Below are positions 54,749 to 64,000 of a stretch of 64,000 bases of DNA, piece by piece. Location of the stretch: NCBI GenBank assembly GCA_036937835.1, contig CM072869.1:12111501-12175500 (forward strand), given 5' to 3'. The DNA is from Pampus argenteus (Eukaryota > Chordata > Actinopteri > Scombriformes > Stromateidae). The translations under genes were made by a program, and so were the position numbers. Each line of letters opens with the position of its first letter. Position 1 is the stretch's first letter. A model generated the notes under the pieces. It was not told where the DNA came from. It saw nothing but the letters and a program-made list of their open reading frames with translations, and ran no database searches.

Positions 54749-57544
54749 CTGTATTAGGGTACACATGCACACACACTCATAGATGGCTGCTTATCGTACT
54801 CCAGGCAGGTTTTATGGTTTTAAGATGCCAGTTGACTTAAATGTCAGGGAAGGTCACGCTGCAAAACGTAACCGCATTGCTCCATTACCTGCCACTGAAC
54901 AATGGCCACAGCCAGCTAAGAGGCCTGTCTTAAGGGGCACAGAGAGTTTACTCTGTTGGTGAAAGCTACAGTCTCTTCCTGTGAGAGAGAGGGAAGGGAG
55001 ATGTACTATAGGATGAGCTGAATATGAGAGACGAGTTGAAAAAAATGAAAGGGTAGAAGGGAAAAAAAAATGGTGCAGTGGAGGGGTGCTGTGTGTTTTC
55101 TGCTTGAAATGCAAGTCACACACACACATACAGAGACACACACACACACGTTTGAATGTAGGGGAGGAATGATGCCTGCTATGTAAATGCCTTCAAGGCA
55201 TTGGAGTTTAGTTGTGCATGGTAAAAAATAATTCACCATTACTTCATTTCGAAGCAACAGACAGGCTGGCCAAGTAGAGAGACATGAAGGGGTAGCTGGA
55301 TTAGCTTCACTGGTACAAGATCAGAAAGCAGAGCACAGTTAGGGTCTCGTAAACAACACTACCCTTAGAAACGACAGGTAAAAAGAACAGCAATGCCAAC
55401 AAAGGGCAACAAGATGGAGCTGCAGGTAAAACAAGGGATAATTGTGATGAAGGACATGAGATAAAGCAGATGTGTTAATAATGGCTGCCCCAGGAAGGAG
55501 GAGGAGGAGAAGAAGGGGGCTGAGGTCAGCATACACTGAGCTCTCCCTAAATAGCCGGGAGGGATGCCTCTGAATGCAGATAATAAAAAGAAAAAAAAAG
55601 AAAGAGGAAGTGATGAGTAGAGGAAGAGAGCAAATATTTAAGGGACTGAAAAAAGGAAATACATAAAACAGGAGAGATAGAAAAAGAGAGAGTGAGAAAA
55701 AGAAGACAGAGAGACAGTTGCAGAGATTAGGGATTTAAGGACTGATAGGAGGAAGCTTTTGTGCAGTCACAGAGGGGTAAGGGAGAAGGAGGTTTTATGT
55801 TAAACTATGCAAATTAGCCAGCTTTGTGACAAGAACTACAAAAGCTGGTGAAACACACAAGAATACACTGATGGAAGTCGATTCGCAGACACAAGTACAC
55901 ACACAAACACATATGCAGGCACGTAGACGTGGGCATATTTGTACTGTCATGTAAGTGGATGTTAGCTTTTGCACACTTGGTCATGGTACTTCTGGTACAA
56001 GGATGAGCAAAATAAGAGGGAAGAAGATACAAAGCGAATTACAGGAAAATGGTGATAGTGAAATGTGTCTGTGTAAATATTCCTATACCTGTTGGTGTAT
56101 ATTCTACCTGTATGGAGACGCTGCTGAAAGATCCTCCAATGACAGCAGCGATCGCGAGCGGGCTGTCGTCCTGCAGTGCGTAAGATCCGTCTGGACAGAT
56201 GAATTCTGTGTCATCCACCTTGGTGAGGGAGGCTCTTACAAACTCCAGAGCCTGGGAATCATAACCATATTGATGTTTCATATAAAATATCCATCTATAT
56301 TTTTGAAATGACCATAAAAGCTTATTTCTTTACACTAGGGGCCCTAATTGCTTTCAGTACAGGATCCAAATTGCAAATGAATTCTTCTGGGACATATTAC
56401 AGCATTGCTGGTCTGTAGACAAACAGCCAATGAACCTGCAACCCATTTAGAGAACCCACACATAAGAATCTGTGGTTTGCTGTCTACAATCAGTCAAATA
56501 ACTCATTGTATAAGATCAATAGATGCATCATCTTTAAATAGCTTGGCAATAATATACAGTATATTGTTGAAGATAACAATCCCTAAGGGAGAGAGAGTTT
56601 TTTTTTATCTGGATCATTTCCCTCGCAAATAGCTTCAGTCTCTATTTCTCATCACGCAGTTTCTGTTATCATTTGAGGCAAGCTCCTTTGCCCAAAGTGG
56701 ATAAAATATAATTTTGAGGTACATTTACTTTACCGGACTATTACCATTTAATGAGATCTTACCTTTTCCCCCATTTAAAATGGAGACATTGCACTTTTTA
56801 CTTCTGACGCCACACATTATTTTTTCAGAGCAACTTTTTTTTAAATATGAAAGGTAGGAAAAGTTCAGGTGGCACACAAGAACAAGCTGCTAATTAAAAC
56901 TGTATCTGAACTGTGTATCTGAAAACTTTTATCAGCATTCACAGGTAAACGAAAATACACTTGAATGTTCTATGGCACACAAATAGGTGTCCGTCTTAGA
57001 GAATAAATGCTTTAACTGGAGTTAATATTTCATTGATCGCTTTGCTGTTATAAATTACTTGATTGCCAATGATCTATCTTGGCCAAATATGTCAAAAAAG
57101 TAATATTTACTGTGTTTAAGAACACGCCTGTGTGGATGGCAGGCAGCATAAACTTGGTGAAGAGGAAAAAAACATTATCTCTCATCTCTCATTGAGAAAC
57201 ATGCAGCATCTTCAATGCTAACCCACCTGCTCCAGTGCATAGGTATCTCTGGAGCAGGTGTCCAGGATGTGGACTCCGAGGGACACCCCGGGCAGCAAAG
57301 TGTCGTCCATATTGATTCTGTCTATGGCAAACAGCATGGCCTCCAACCTCTGGATCCCTCTGTCCTCATTCACACGTCCACACTCCTCCATCCCAGCACC
57401 TTTCTCATGAACCGGGAACAGGCCACCAAGCACCAAGTCACCCTCGATGCGAATCTCCCGGCGGGACAGAGGTGGGTCTCCAATCGACAGCAAGACGCCC
57501 CGACACATCATAATGAAGACTAGAGCGGAAACGCAGGCCACCAT
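41746..57544 (-). CDS. grm3: Metabotropic glutamate receptor 3, complete 11-exon coding span
   Basis: Seen: 11 coding exons with continuous phase give 2676 nt, 891 residues plus TGA; human GRM3 has 879. Order: signal peptide (about 1-22), bilobed Venus-flytrap glutamate-binding domain (about 30-500), cysteine-rich domain (about 505-570), seven transmembrane helices (about 580-830), and a short tail ending STTSSL, a class I PDZ ligand. The loop CPDGSY carries the cysteine (residue 125) that in this family links the dimer. Known: group II mGluRs couple to Gi/o, lower cAMP and act at presynaptic and glial membranes. LSIGD, EIRIEGDLVLGGLFP, GRSNAKKSYEAVIR and the convergent ELAPOR2 neighbour favour GRM3 over GRM2. 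Odd: a glycine-rich insertion at residues 362-373, and more coding exons than human GRM3. The ATG context is strong (A at -3, G at +4). Confidence 0.93.
42278..42455 (-). CDS. grm3: GRM3 coding exon 10 (TM7)
   Basis: Residues 808-867: VQTTTMCISVSLSGFVVLGC, FAPKVHIIMFQPQKNVTSHR, LNRFSVSGAATTYASH. Phase 0 to 1, donor G|GTAGGT. Confidence 0.96.
43112..43136. repeat. (TG)n microsatellite in GRM3 intron 9
   Basis: About 12 TG units, 70 bp from a long CA tract of opposite sense. Confidence 0.93.
43206..43262. repeat. Long (CA)n microsatellite in GRM3 intron 9
   Basis: About 28 uninterrupted CA units. With the nearby TG tract it can form a foldback in GRM3 pre-mRNA. Confidence 0.97.
43700..43727 (-). 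repeat. grm3: (CA)n repeat abutting the GRM3 exon 9 donor
   Basis: On the GRM3 sense strand a CA run of about 14 units begins directly after the donor GTATCT. Confidence 0.95.
43734..43866 (-). CDS. grm3: GRM3 coding exon 9 (TM6)
   Basis: Residues 763-807: YAFKTRKCPENFNEAKFIGF, YTTCIIWLAFLPIFYVTSSD. No single long open frame marks it; it is seen by translating from the acceptor TCCCTCTAG. The donor AGG|GTATCT is followed at once by a CA repeat. Phase 2 to 0; skipping would shift the frame. Confidence 0.95.
44040..44233 (-). CDS. grm3: GRM3 coding exon 8 (TM4-TM5)
   Basis: Residues 699-763: VFICLSLISVQLVMVSVWLL, EVPGTRRFTLPERRQTVILK, CNVRDSSMLLSLGYDVLL. The preceding intron is only 86 bp. 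Phase 0 to 2, donor GT|GTAAGT. Confidence 0.95.
44320..44629 (-). CDS. grm3: GRM3 coding exon 7 (TM1-TM3)
   Basis: Residues 595-698: FMCTGLVFWVFIRHNNTPLV, KASGRELCYILLLGVFM, KPSPAICALRRLGLGTSFA, LLTKTNRIARIF and PRFISPSSQ. Phase 2 to 0, donor CAG|GTGAAC. Confidence 0.96.
44911..45100 (-). CDS. grm3: GRM3 coding exon 6 (Cys-rich domain)
   Basis: Residues 532-595: EYCCWICTACEPHEYLADEF, CSPCAPGQWPTDDLTSCYDL, WEDAWAIGPITIACVG. Holds most cysteine-rich-domain cysteines and the start of TM1. Phase 1 to 2, donor GG|GTGAGT. Confidence 0.95.
45221..45463 (-). CDS. grm3: GRM3 coding exon 5
   Basis: Residues 451-532: APFSPPGIETVVKFDSQGDG, RYNIFSYQRSGD, VGEWAESLSLS, VPTSQCSDPCERNEMKKMQ. Ends at the start of the cysteine-rich domain. 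Symmetrical phase 1-1. Confidence 0.95.
46670..46697. repeat. (TG)n microsatellite in GRM3 intron 4
   Basis: About 13 TG units. Confidence 0.93.
47255..47491 (-). pseudogene. Open frame without start in GRM3 intron 4, possible gene relic
   Basis: A 78-codon stop-free frame on the minus strand includes FGVEREWHPTVKDLDCLSQL and FTSSNLHLIHFSDKLFCHVS and ends in TAG. It has no ATG and a stop just upstream. Composition is protein-like. It could be a retrocopy or transposon fragment, or chance; I do not recognise it. Confidence 0.25.
48560..49170. repeat. Purine-rich low-complexity tract in GRM3 intron 4
   Basis: About 600 bp strongly biased to A and G on the plus strand, hence pyrimidine-rich in the GRM3 transcript. 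Irregular GGAGA/GAAAG motifs. Confidence 0.75.
49243..49320. repeat. (GCAC)n-(CA)n compound microsatellite
   Basis: About eight GCAC units grading into CA with AGA interruptions. Confidence 0.95.
51494..52112 (-). CDS. grm3: GRM3 coding exon 4 (ligand-binding lobe 2)
   Basis: Residues 245-451: VGRSNAKKSYEAVIRQLLQ, FIWVASDGWGAQES, RNPWYREFWEQKFQCSL, a glycine-rich insertion, ESKIMFVVNAVYAMAYALHN and RRLYRDYILDVTFT. Phase 0 to 1, donor G|GTAAGA. Confidence 0.96.
52609..52878 (-). CDS. grm3: GRM3 coding exon 3
   Basis: Residues 155-244: [20 protein letters not shown] with the Ser-Thr-Ser of the glutamate pocket, then [40 protein letters not shown] and RNICIATSEK. Phase 0-0, donor AAG|GTAAGG. 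Confidence 0.96.
52879..56107 (-). other. grm3: GRM3 intron 2 (3.2 kb)
   Basis: No exon inside. A (TA)n tract at 54.7 kb and a purine-rich stretch at about 55.5-55.75 kb. Confidence 0.85.
54711..54745. repeat. (TA)n microsatellite in GRM3 intron 2
   Basis: About 17 TA units. Confidence 0.95.
56108..56251 (-). CDS. grm3: GRM3 coding exon 2
   Basis: Residues 107-154: ALEFVRASLTKVD, the cysteine-bearing loop EFICPDGSY (C125) and VIGGSFSSVSIQ. Symmetrical phase 0-0, 144 nt. Acceptor TTCCCAG, donor CAG|GTAGAA. Confidence 0.95.
57227..57544 (-). CDS. grm3: GRM3 coding exon 1
   Basis: Residues 1-106: signal peptide (VACVSALVFIMMCRGVLL), then IRIEGDLVLGGLFPVHEKG, RGIQRLEAMLFAIDRIN and HILDTCSRDTYALEQ. 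Upstream in-frame sequence lacks another ATG. Donor CAG|GTGGGT, phase 0. Confidence 0.95.
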
Positions 57545-57780
57545 GTTGGGCTTGGGGTTTAGATTTGTCAAAATATGAGGAGGGGCTTGATTAAGACAGA
57601 GGTAGGTGAGGGGCTGAGGGTGGAGGTTAGGGGTGAGGTGTTACGGGTGAAGTGTGAAGCTTGTGAGTGAAGCAGCAGCCGTGGATGCTTGGGTCGGTTT
57701 GAGGACCATGAAACGGTCAGGGAGAGCGGAATTGGACCACACATTGAGGGGCACACCATCTGGACATCAATCCTGCTTGG

Positions 57781-57947
57781 AGAGGAGAGGAGAGGAGAGG
57801 AGAGGAGAGGAGAGGAGAGGAGAGGAGAGGAGAGGAGAGGAGAGGAGAGGAGAGGAGAGGAGAGGAGAGAAGAGGAGAGGAGAGGAGAGGAGAGGAGAGG
57901 AGAGGAGAGGAGAGGAGAGGAGAGGAGAGGAGAGGAGAGGAGAGGAG
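57781..57947. repeat. (AGAGG)n pentanucleotide tract upstream of GRM3
   Basis: About 33 pentamers with a single substitution (near 57,870), lying 237-403 bp 5' of the GRM3 ATG. All purine on plus, all pyrimidine on the GRM3 sense strand. Confidence 0.97.
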
Positions 57948-58163
57948 AAAGCTGTCAGGAGCTGCAGGCTAAAATACTTTTGTAAGTGTCACTATACTTA
58001 TAAAGTATAAAGATGGCAAAGGAGACCTTTAGTGTAGTTTGGGGATACTGTTAACAAGGGCTCAAAGCTGTTTCCGCTTCACAGCCATAGCCAAGCCATG
58101 ACTAAAAGGAATATAGAATTATTTGGAGATTGTACCCCACTGTTCTCCAATGTCTCCCCTCCC

Positions 58164-58170
58164 TTATATA
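58164..58170 (-). promoter_or_regulatory. Possible TATA box upstream of GRM3
   Basis: TATATAA on the minus strand about 620 nt before the GRM3 ATG, followed by a G-rich stretch. Human GRM3 has a separate untranslated first exon, so the true promoter may be elsewhere. Confidence 0.18.
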
Positions 58171-58187
58171 ACTCAGTAAACTTTCTT

Positions 58188-58191
<4 letters not shown>

Positions 58192-58227
<36 letters not shown>

Positions 58228-58238
58228 TGTGTGTGTGT
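58192..58238. repeat. (TG)n microsatellite
   Basis: About 23 TG units with one TTG interruption. Confidence 0.95.
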
Positions 58239-59454
58239 TTGCCCCTGGTTGTATGAGGCTAAGTCAGCTTAGATGTCTGGTTGATACATGCGCCCGGCCT
58301 TTTCATACCACAGATCAGAAAAGCTTCTCTAATCTGATCTCTGTTCCAACAATTCTCAGCTCGTCCATGAGTTTATACCCCTACATATGTGTGTGTGTGT
58401 GTATAATCAGATTTAGTGCCCTCCCACTCCGCTGCATAATTATAGTGTATAAAGACTGAATGCATTTTACCATGAAACAAGCTAACTTACAACAAGGAGT
58501 CCAACAACAGCTGATGTTACTTATGTTAGTTTACAATTGAATCAAACATATCACTCTCTGTTTTCATTAACATTTCCCTCCACTTTTCCCTAAAATATTT
58601 CTATGGACAATTCTAAAGACACGTATTTTATAAAGGTCCACCTACTGAGCCTGAATACATGTTGTAATGTCTTCTGTTGTACTGGAAGGTGCTTCATCCC
58701 CTAAAGATGCTAATAGGGTTATCTGTCTGCTATGGAGTTGCATTATGGGTAGTGCAGGATCCAGGGTTTTTGGAATGTGAGACTAGACCCTATTTTCACC
58801 TGGTATGAACATACCATTGTGGGCCTTTGCATTTAGAATTGGTATTAATACACATTCTCATGATGTTGATTACACTATTTTTGTAAACAATCCTAATATG
58901 CAATTGCAGATGCTGGGATAGTGTGAAGACGTGGAGCAAAGTGACCTTTCAACTCATTTTTTGCAGCCCAACAGGTTGAGAACATACATTTTCCTCATAA
59001 GATATTCATATATATTTCATGGTAATACCAAGTGGAAATGGAGCATTAAAGTCAGCATATCCCAGCCCATGCTACATTGATTTTGACCTCTCTTTTCTTG
59101 CAAGTTCCACAACTTTATGCACATGAAACACTGAATCACTAGATTCAACTCCAAGATTCAGCTTTAAGATATAATAAATAACCTGCTCTTACTCTTCTCT
59201 CTCACTCTTTGTGTATAACTTTTAAACTATTTAGCTTATGCAAAGCCAGTAAAAGGAAGCCTTGATTAGGAAATAGTTTTGTCTTTTGAATTTTGTCTCT
59301 AATGTCTCCTGTACAATCTCTCCAGTCCTCAGGTGATAAGAGACAAGCTGGAGGTTGACGTTTTGACTATGAAAATCAATTTAGACCAAGGAGAGTGCTT
59401 GAAGTGAATTTACTGTTGATTGCTGGGCCGAACCCTGTTTTGTGCGTGTGTGAG

Positions 59455-59516
59455 AGAGATAGAGAGAGATAGAGAGAGACATAGAGAGAGAGAGAGACGG
59501 AGAGAGAGAGAGAGAG
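59455..59516. repeat. (GA)n-rich tract
   Basis: GAGAGATA and GAGAGAGA runs with sparse interruptions. Confidence 0.9.
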
Positions 59517-59987
59517 AATGCCTCCCCTCTTTGGTGGGCAGGTAGGAGGATGAAAGCTTCTCTTAGATGCAGGCAGCTCAGATTTTTCTGCAGGCAGCTG
59601 CCATACCTTTACCACTCTGCTCTGTAATATGACACACACGTACAGACAAACACACACACCCAGACAAACATCCACCCACACATGCACATACAGACGTACA
59701 CACACATATGCACAAACACACACCTTTGCTTCTCTGAGGGGTTGACCTAAAAGCAGACTATGTCTTCACTCCCCTCTCTCAAAGATCTGAATTAATGTGT
59801 TCAGAAAACATGTAGGAGACACACAGAATCAGGATACATGATAAAGTATTATTACAGAAAGGACTGGAGCACTGATATCTGATCGAAATGTGTATGATGT
59901 ACCCTGATATGATTTTAAGGCACCTTTAAGACTCCTTTCAAAAGACTACCTGTCATTTATTTGATATGTAATTTAACTTTATGTTAG

Positions 59988-59988
<1 letters not shown>

Positions 59989-60022
<34 letters not shown>
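59989..60022. repeat. (TG)n microsatellite
   Basis: About 16 TG units. Confidence 0.95.
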
Positions 60023-60024
<2 letters not shown>

Positions 60025-61329
60025 TCCACTGTATGTGTATTTATGTATTGAGAAAAGCAGTACAGCCCCTTTAAATGATTTCCAGTATTCTACTGAAATA
60101 GCTGGAGTTCCTGGAAATAAATCCTTTAAACAAACTTACATGTTTATTAGAACAACTTTGAACTAACACAAAGAGGAACTTCATAATGAGCCTGGGTTTT
60201 GAGGACAACACTGCAACAGGGCAGGATATGTGGCCGAATGTGTGCGTGTATGTTAGTGTGTGCACTTTTGAGTACTTACACATGTGTGTTATGGTGTATA
60301 CAACTGTATATTTATATAGCTGAGACTATAATATCAGTCATAGCCTTACTTTAATAATATGCCTACATAATAGTCAGCTTTTGAAATCCATTCCCCAGAA
60401 ATGTGCCAAATAATTTCTCCCAGCATTTTTATACCACTCATGGCGTCCACTGAATGTCTATTAAATGTTTGCTTCATTATAGCCTCTTGGAAAGAACCCA
60501 GCTTCCTGTCTCAAGCAACTGTGTAAGCAAAGCACCCACTGTGAAAATGTTTCACATTCAGTCCCTTCTTTCTTTATTACCATGAAATATTACCAAGTAG
60601 GCTAAAGTACAGGACAGTGCACTTCACTTAGGAATATATAGCATGCATATCTTTTTGCATGTTTGAACCCCTTTATTAGAAAGCCAAAATTATATATTTC
60701 CAAACTGCTTTATGAGCCTGATGAATGCATTTTTCTTTTTCCTTTTTGTCATGTCAGCAGATTATGGATATCAGCATGCTTAGATTTGAAACCTGCTTAA
60801 AAATACATAGTCCAGCATACCAAACATATGCTTTGTTTTGCAAAAGTAACATTATAATTACCTGTAACCTCAATTAAACCAGAGAGAAATAAAACACCAT
60901 TGATAGGAAATTCATAGGATATGCTGTCAGGAATTCAAACCCAGGAGACAGACAGGCAAACATAGACATTGTAAAATGATAATGTATAATTGGAATAGTG
61001 TCTTGCATTTAAAGGTTTTGCTTTGACAGCTCACCCTCAAACCTCAGACCTTCCTTGAACACAGCTGGAGAATCTTTCCTCAAACCTGACAGCTTGTTAT
61101 CCGTATTGAATGGTGCTTACGCTATATCATGGCATGTTTCTGCCTGTAGCAGTGTGGTCAGTGGATATGTGATCGTCTTGAACAATTTAATTAATCAATG
61201 AAAACATTTACAATAAATATACTACATTTTACATGTTTCTGTTCTCTGTTTTCTGGTCAGTATGTAAAGAAAAAGCAACTTCTGGTAACTATGGCAGACT
61301 AGCCCCTGAAATACCTATAATAACAATGT

Positions 61330-61500
61330 TTCACAGCAGATGTTTTAACTTGTCATAGGAGAAAAAAAACCCCACAGGTGTTACTAATAACATTAACAAC
61401 AGCCATTTTCTATTCAGGTGTCCCAGTAAGCTGTGACAGTATGACACTGAGCCAGGACATGAAACTGGAACAGCTAACGGGAATCCAGCTACCGTATAGT
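61330..61500. mobile_element. Interspersed repeat, copy 2 (partner of 11,240-11,480)
   Basis: ACAGGTGTTACTAATAACAT, GTGTCCCAGTAAGCTGTGAC and CTGAGCCAGGACATG occur in the order seen in the first copy and match a common fish repeat as I recall it. Confidence 0.6.
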
Positions 61501-61639
61501 TTTGTTATTTACTTCTGTGCTTCCAACTGTGACATGTCAAAACATCTTCTGTGAAAAAAAGCCAATGCAGTATGACATGACCTTGATCCCCATTAAGCCC
61601 TGTATGTGATTTGTAATTCATGAAAACACACTGGCATAG

Positions 61640-61800
61640 TTTCTTAAACGAATAGTTAATTATTTTGAGAACTACGCTTGCTTTCTTGCTGGAAGTTATA
61701 CGATTGGTACAATTGATACTATTGTCAATCAAAGCTGGAGGCAGAAGCAGGTTAGCTTAGCATAAAGACTGGAAACAGCTAGCCTTTCCAGTGGTAACAA
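61640..61800. mobile_element. Interspersed repeat, partner of the intron 10 copy
   Basis: GGTTAGCTTAGCATAAAGAC followed by TGGAAACAGCTAGCCT is the diagnostic core of this teleost repeat. The upstream part ACGCTTGCTTTCTTGCTGG fits its usual 5' portion. Confidence 0.65.
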
Positions 61801-62659
61801 AATTTGCATGCCTACTTCTCTAATGCTTATTTGTTGCATTTTTATGTTTGTTTAATCTATGCAAAAATCAAAGTGTAAAAATTTGTAAAAAATTAAAAAG
61901 TTTTATGGGTAATTATATGACTATTTCTTGGCAGGAAGCAGTGTCTTCCTTGAGTCATGTCATCACCATAATGTTGCCAGGCAACCAGCAGAGGCAACAG
62001 AAAGTCATTGTCCCTGTTCAAGTAATAGTTAGAAACAGTATATAACCCCCTGTAAAACCAGCTAGCGCAAAGTCTTATTTTAGGCAAAAAGTGTTTGTTT
62101 TTTTTCAAAACCTTGTACAACTCCTTTATTTATTTACATATTTTTCCAGTTAATTCTGTAATGAATAACATATCTGCTTATTGCATACGCATACATCATA
62201 AAGGCATTAAACGTCTTACCTAAATAAAGAGGAATAAGAGCAGATGGCAGCTGGCACATGGCAACATCACCACAGACACCTATTAAAGAGAGATGGGGGA
62301 CATACAAGAGGTGAGTAAACAACAGACAGAAAACATCTGACTGTCAATAGAAGGACAGGAGAGAATATCAGATAGAGGAGCTGGATGGCTACTGACCCTT
62401 TTCCTGGGAGCTTTGATGCAGAGTAACATCTGACAGACAACACCCCCCCACACACACCCCACCCCCCCCCAACCCTGTCCCTCCCATCATCTTGCTTCTC
62501 CACTCTCCCCATTTATTTCCACCTCCCTTACACCCTCCACAGACCTCACTCTCCCCCTAACAGGCAGTGCTGCTGTGGATGACACGTATCCAGCTGAGAG
62601 CAGCCATGCAGGGTCGATGGACTGAAGTACACTGAGAGGAGAGCCCCACATCCCGGCCC

Positions 62660-62692
62660 TGTGTGTGTGTGTGTGTGTGTGTGTGCGTGCGT
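62660..62692. repeat. (TG)n microsatellite
   Basis: About 13 TG units, then GCGTGCGTGCG. Confidence 0.95.
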
Positions 62693-64000
62693 GCGCTTGT
62701 TTATCTGTCTATTGTGCAGCTCATAGAATCAGCGGCTGTACCAATGACAGAAATTTCACAGTATGGGGAGTCACTGTATGCGTGTAAATTCTCTTTTTAA
62801 TTTGTTAGAGGGGAGGGGTAGTATCAGAAGCTTTGTTGTTATAAAACAAAATAAACCCTTTATTGGACTTGTACATTGTCAGAGGTTTATCAGTTAATAT
62901 ATCCAATTGTTTTCTCATCTCTGTCCCTAACTCCCTTTTTTTTTAAACATTTAGGGACAAATAAGTAAAGAGCTACTCATTAGTGTTAACTGGTGGAAGA
63001 AAACACATGTGTAGTCCTTTTTAAAATGTGTGAAAGTTTTTTTTTATTTTTGATCGATCATCAGATAACGCTTACACGTGTGTGCATTTGTTTGCATGTA
63101 CACACGGTGTCCTAGACTTCTGACATTCTGACGGGTGCAATAGGCTGTGACCATTAATTATTTACTAAGTGTGTTTTAGACAGGAAAGCATGACAATCCA
63201 TAAATAGGACAGAAAGACACAAGAAAACACAACAGCGACATGATGTATCCCTCTACCTATTTAAAGTAGGCACACTGGTCTACATGGTTAAATAAACAAA
63301 AAAAACAACAAAAAAAACCAACAACAATTCTGCATAAACGGATGTAATAAAATCTGCATAGTTACACAAATTTAGTTGATGCTTCTGATGAGCTCACTGC
63401 AACTTAATGTCTTCTGACAGTGTATAAGCACTGATAAAATGTGTATGGTGACGACAACTAACTTGTGTTAAACGCCCTTTATCACCATTTACCAACCAAA
63501 ATCAATAGGCAGATAGTCTGATCTCAGATGACTATTGATGTTCCGTTAACAGTCAAACACAAAACTGCCTGTTCCTGTATTGATTAATCAGTCCATTTCG
63601 TGACCCGCATCAGGTTCAAAGGTTAAAGGCCGTATCATGTTAGAAACATAGAAATGGATTTCTTGGATCTTACAGACAGCTTAAATTAAAAAAGATTCAA
63701 CCACACAAACCATTGATCTTTGCTTAACAAAAGAACTGCAGTTCCACATTTTAAAAGTGTGCAATCCTCATGCTATTATAGATAAAGAAGTACGTTTATA
63801 ATGAAAATTGGATTAACCCATACGAGAACGTGTGTGCTTCAGGGGCACACAGACAGGGCTCTCATGTGCAGTCGGTACTCCAAGAGGATTCTCCACTCCA
63901 AGAGCTTTTAACCTACGAGCACCATACAAAGTCTGCAGTGGGAGTACTCAACATCATGGAGCACATTTTACTACTGAATCTAAAAATAGTGTGAATGCTA

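Larger units (their letters stand above)
57948..64000. other. GRM3 upstream flank, no further gene
   Basis: Microsatellites and two degraded repeats. A non-coding first exon of GRM3 is expected somewhere upstream by analogy with human, but no site can be supported by eye. Confidence 0.5.

Noticed and set aside
41746..57544. Assignment of the receptor as GRM2
   Set aside because: Group II features fit both, but LSIGD, the GRSNAKKSYEAVIR segment and convergence with ELAPOR2 favour GRM3.
57545..57571. Extended GRM3 N-terminus upstream of 57,544
   Set aside because: The frame is open upstream but offers only TTG; the ATG at 57,544 has strong context and starts a good signal peptide.

Overview
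The window is a piece of a teleost fish genome, probably a percomorph-type fish. The evidence is compact multi-exon vertebrate genes with GT-AG introns, very many (CA)n/(TG)n microsatellites, and several interspersed repeats of kinds common in spiny-rayed fish. There are no prokaryotic operons, CRISPR arrays, or viral or toxin genes. I worked by eye: every exon below was set by reading frame, splice sites, codon-phase continuity and recalled family sequences. No search was run.

Layout. Positions 1-17,300 hold no gene I can support. They contain microsatellites, degraded transposons and one GC-rich block with a cAMP-response-element palindrome (10.4-10.8 kb). On the minus strand at 17,370-21,616 (possibly to 21,749), three phase-compatible exons form the 3' part of a protein gene I do not recognise. 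On the plus strand, 24,067-35,818 holds a complete 22-exon ELAPOR2 (KIAA1324L/EIG121L) gene encoding about 1000 residues. A 5.9-kb convergent intergenic stretch follows. On the minus strand, 57,544-41,746 holds a complete 11-coding-exon group II metabotropic glutamate receptor, GRM3, encoding about 891 residues. Positions 57,545-64,000 are its upstream flank, with a pure AGAGG pentanucleotide tract.

The tail-to-tail order ELAPOR2 -> <- GRM3 is also found in human 7q21, which supports the GRM3 call (over GRM2) and the ELAPOR2 call (over ELAPOR1). The two proteins are not known to share a pathway: ELAPOR2 is an endosomal/secretory type I membrane protein linked to BMP signalling, and GRM3 is a Gi/o-coupled glutamate receptor. 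They appear to be neighbours by conserved synteny only.

Points worth a second look are: the unidentified minus-strand gene; the splitting of the GRM3 cysteine-rich/7TM region over several exons where human GRM3 uses one large exon; a CA repeat directly behind a weak GRM3 donor site; a glycine-rich insertion in the GRM3 ligand-binding domain; an out-of-frame uORF overlapping the ELAPOR2 start; and a small Tc1-type MITE and an hAT-like MITE in one ELAPOR2 intron.
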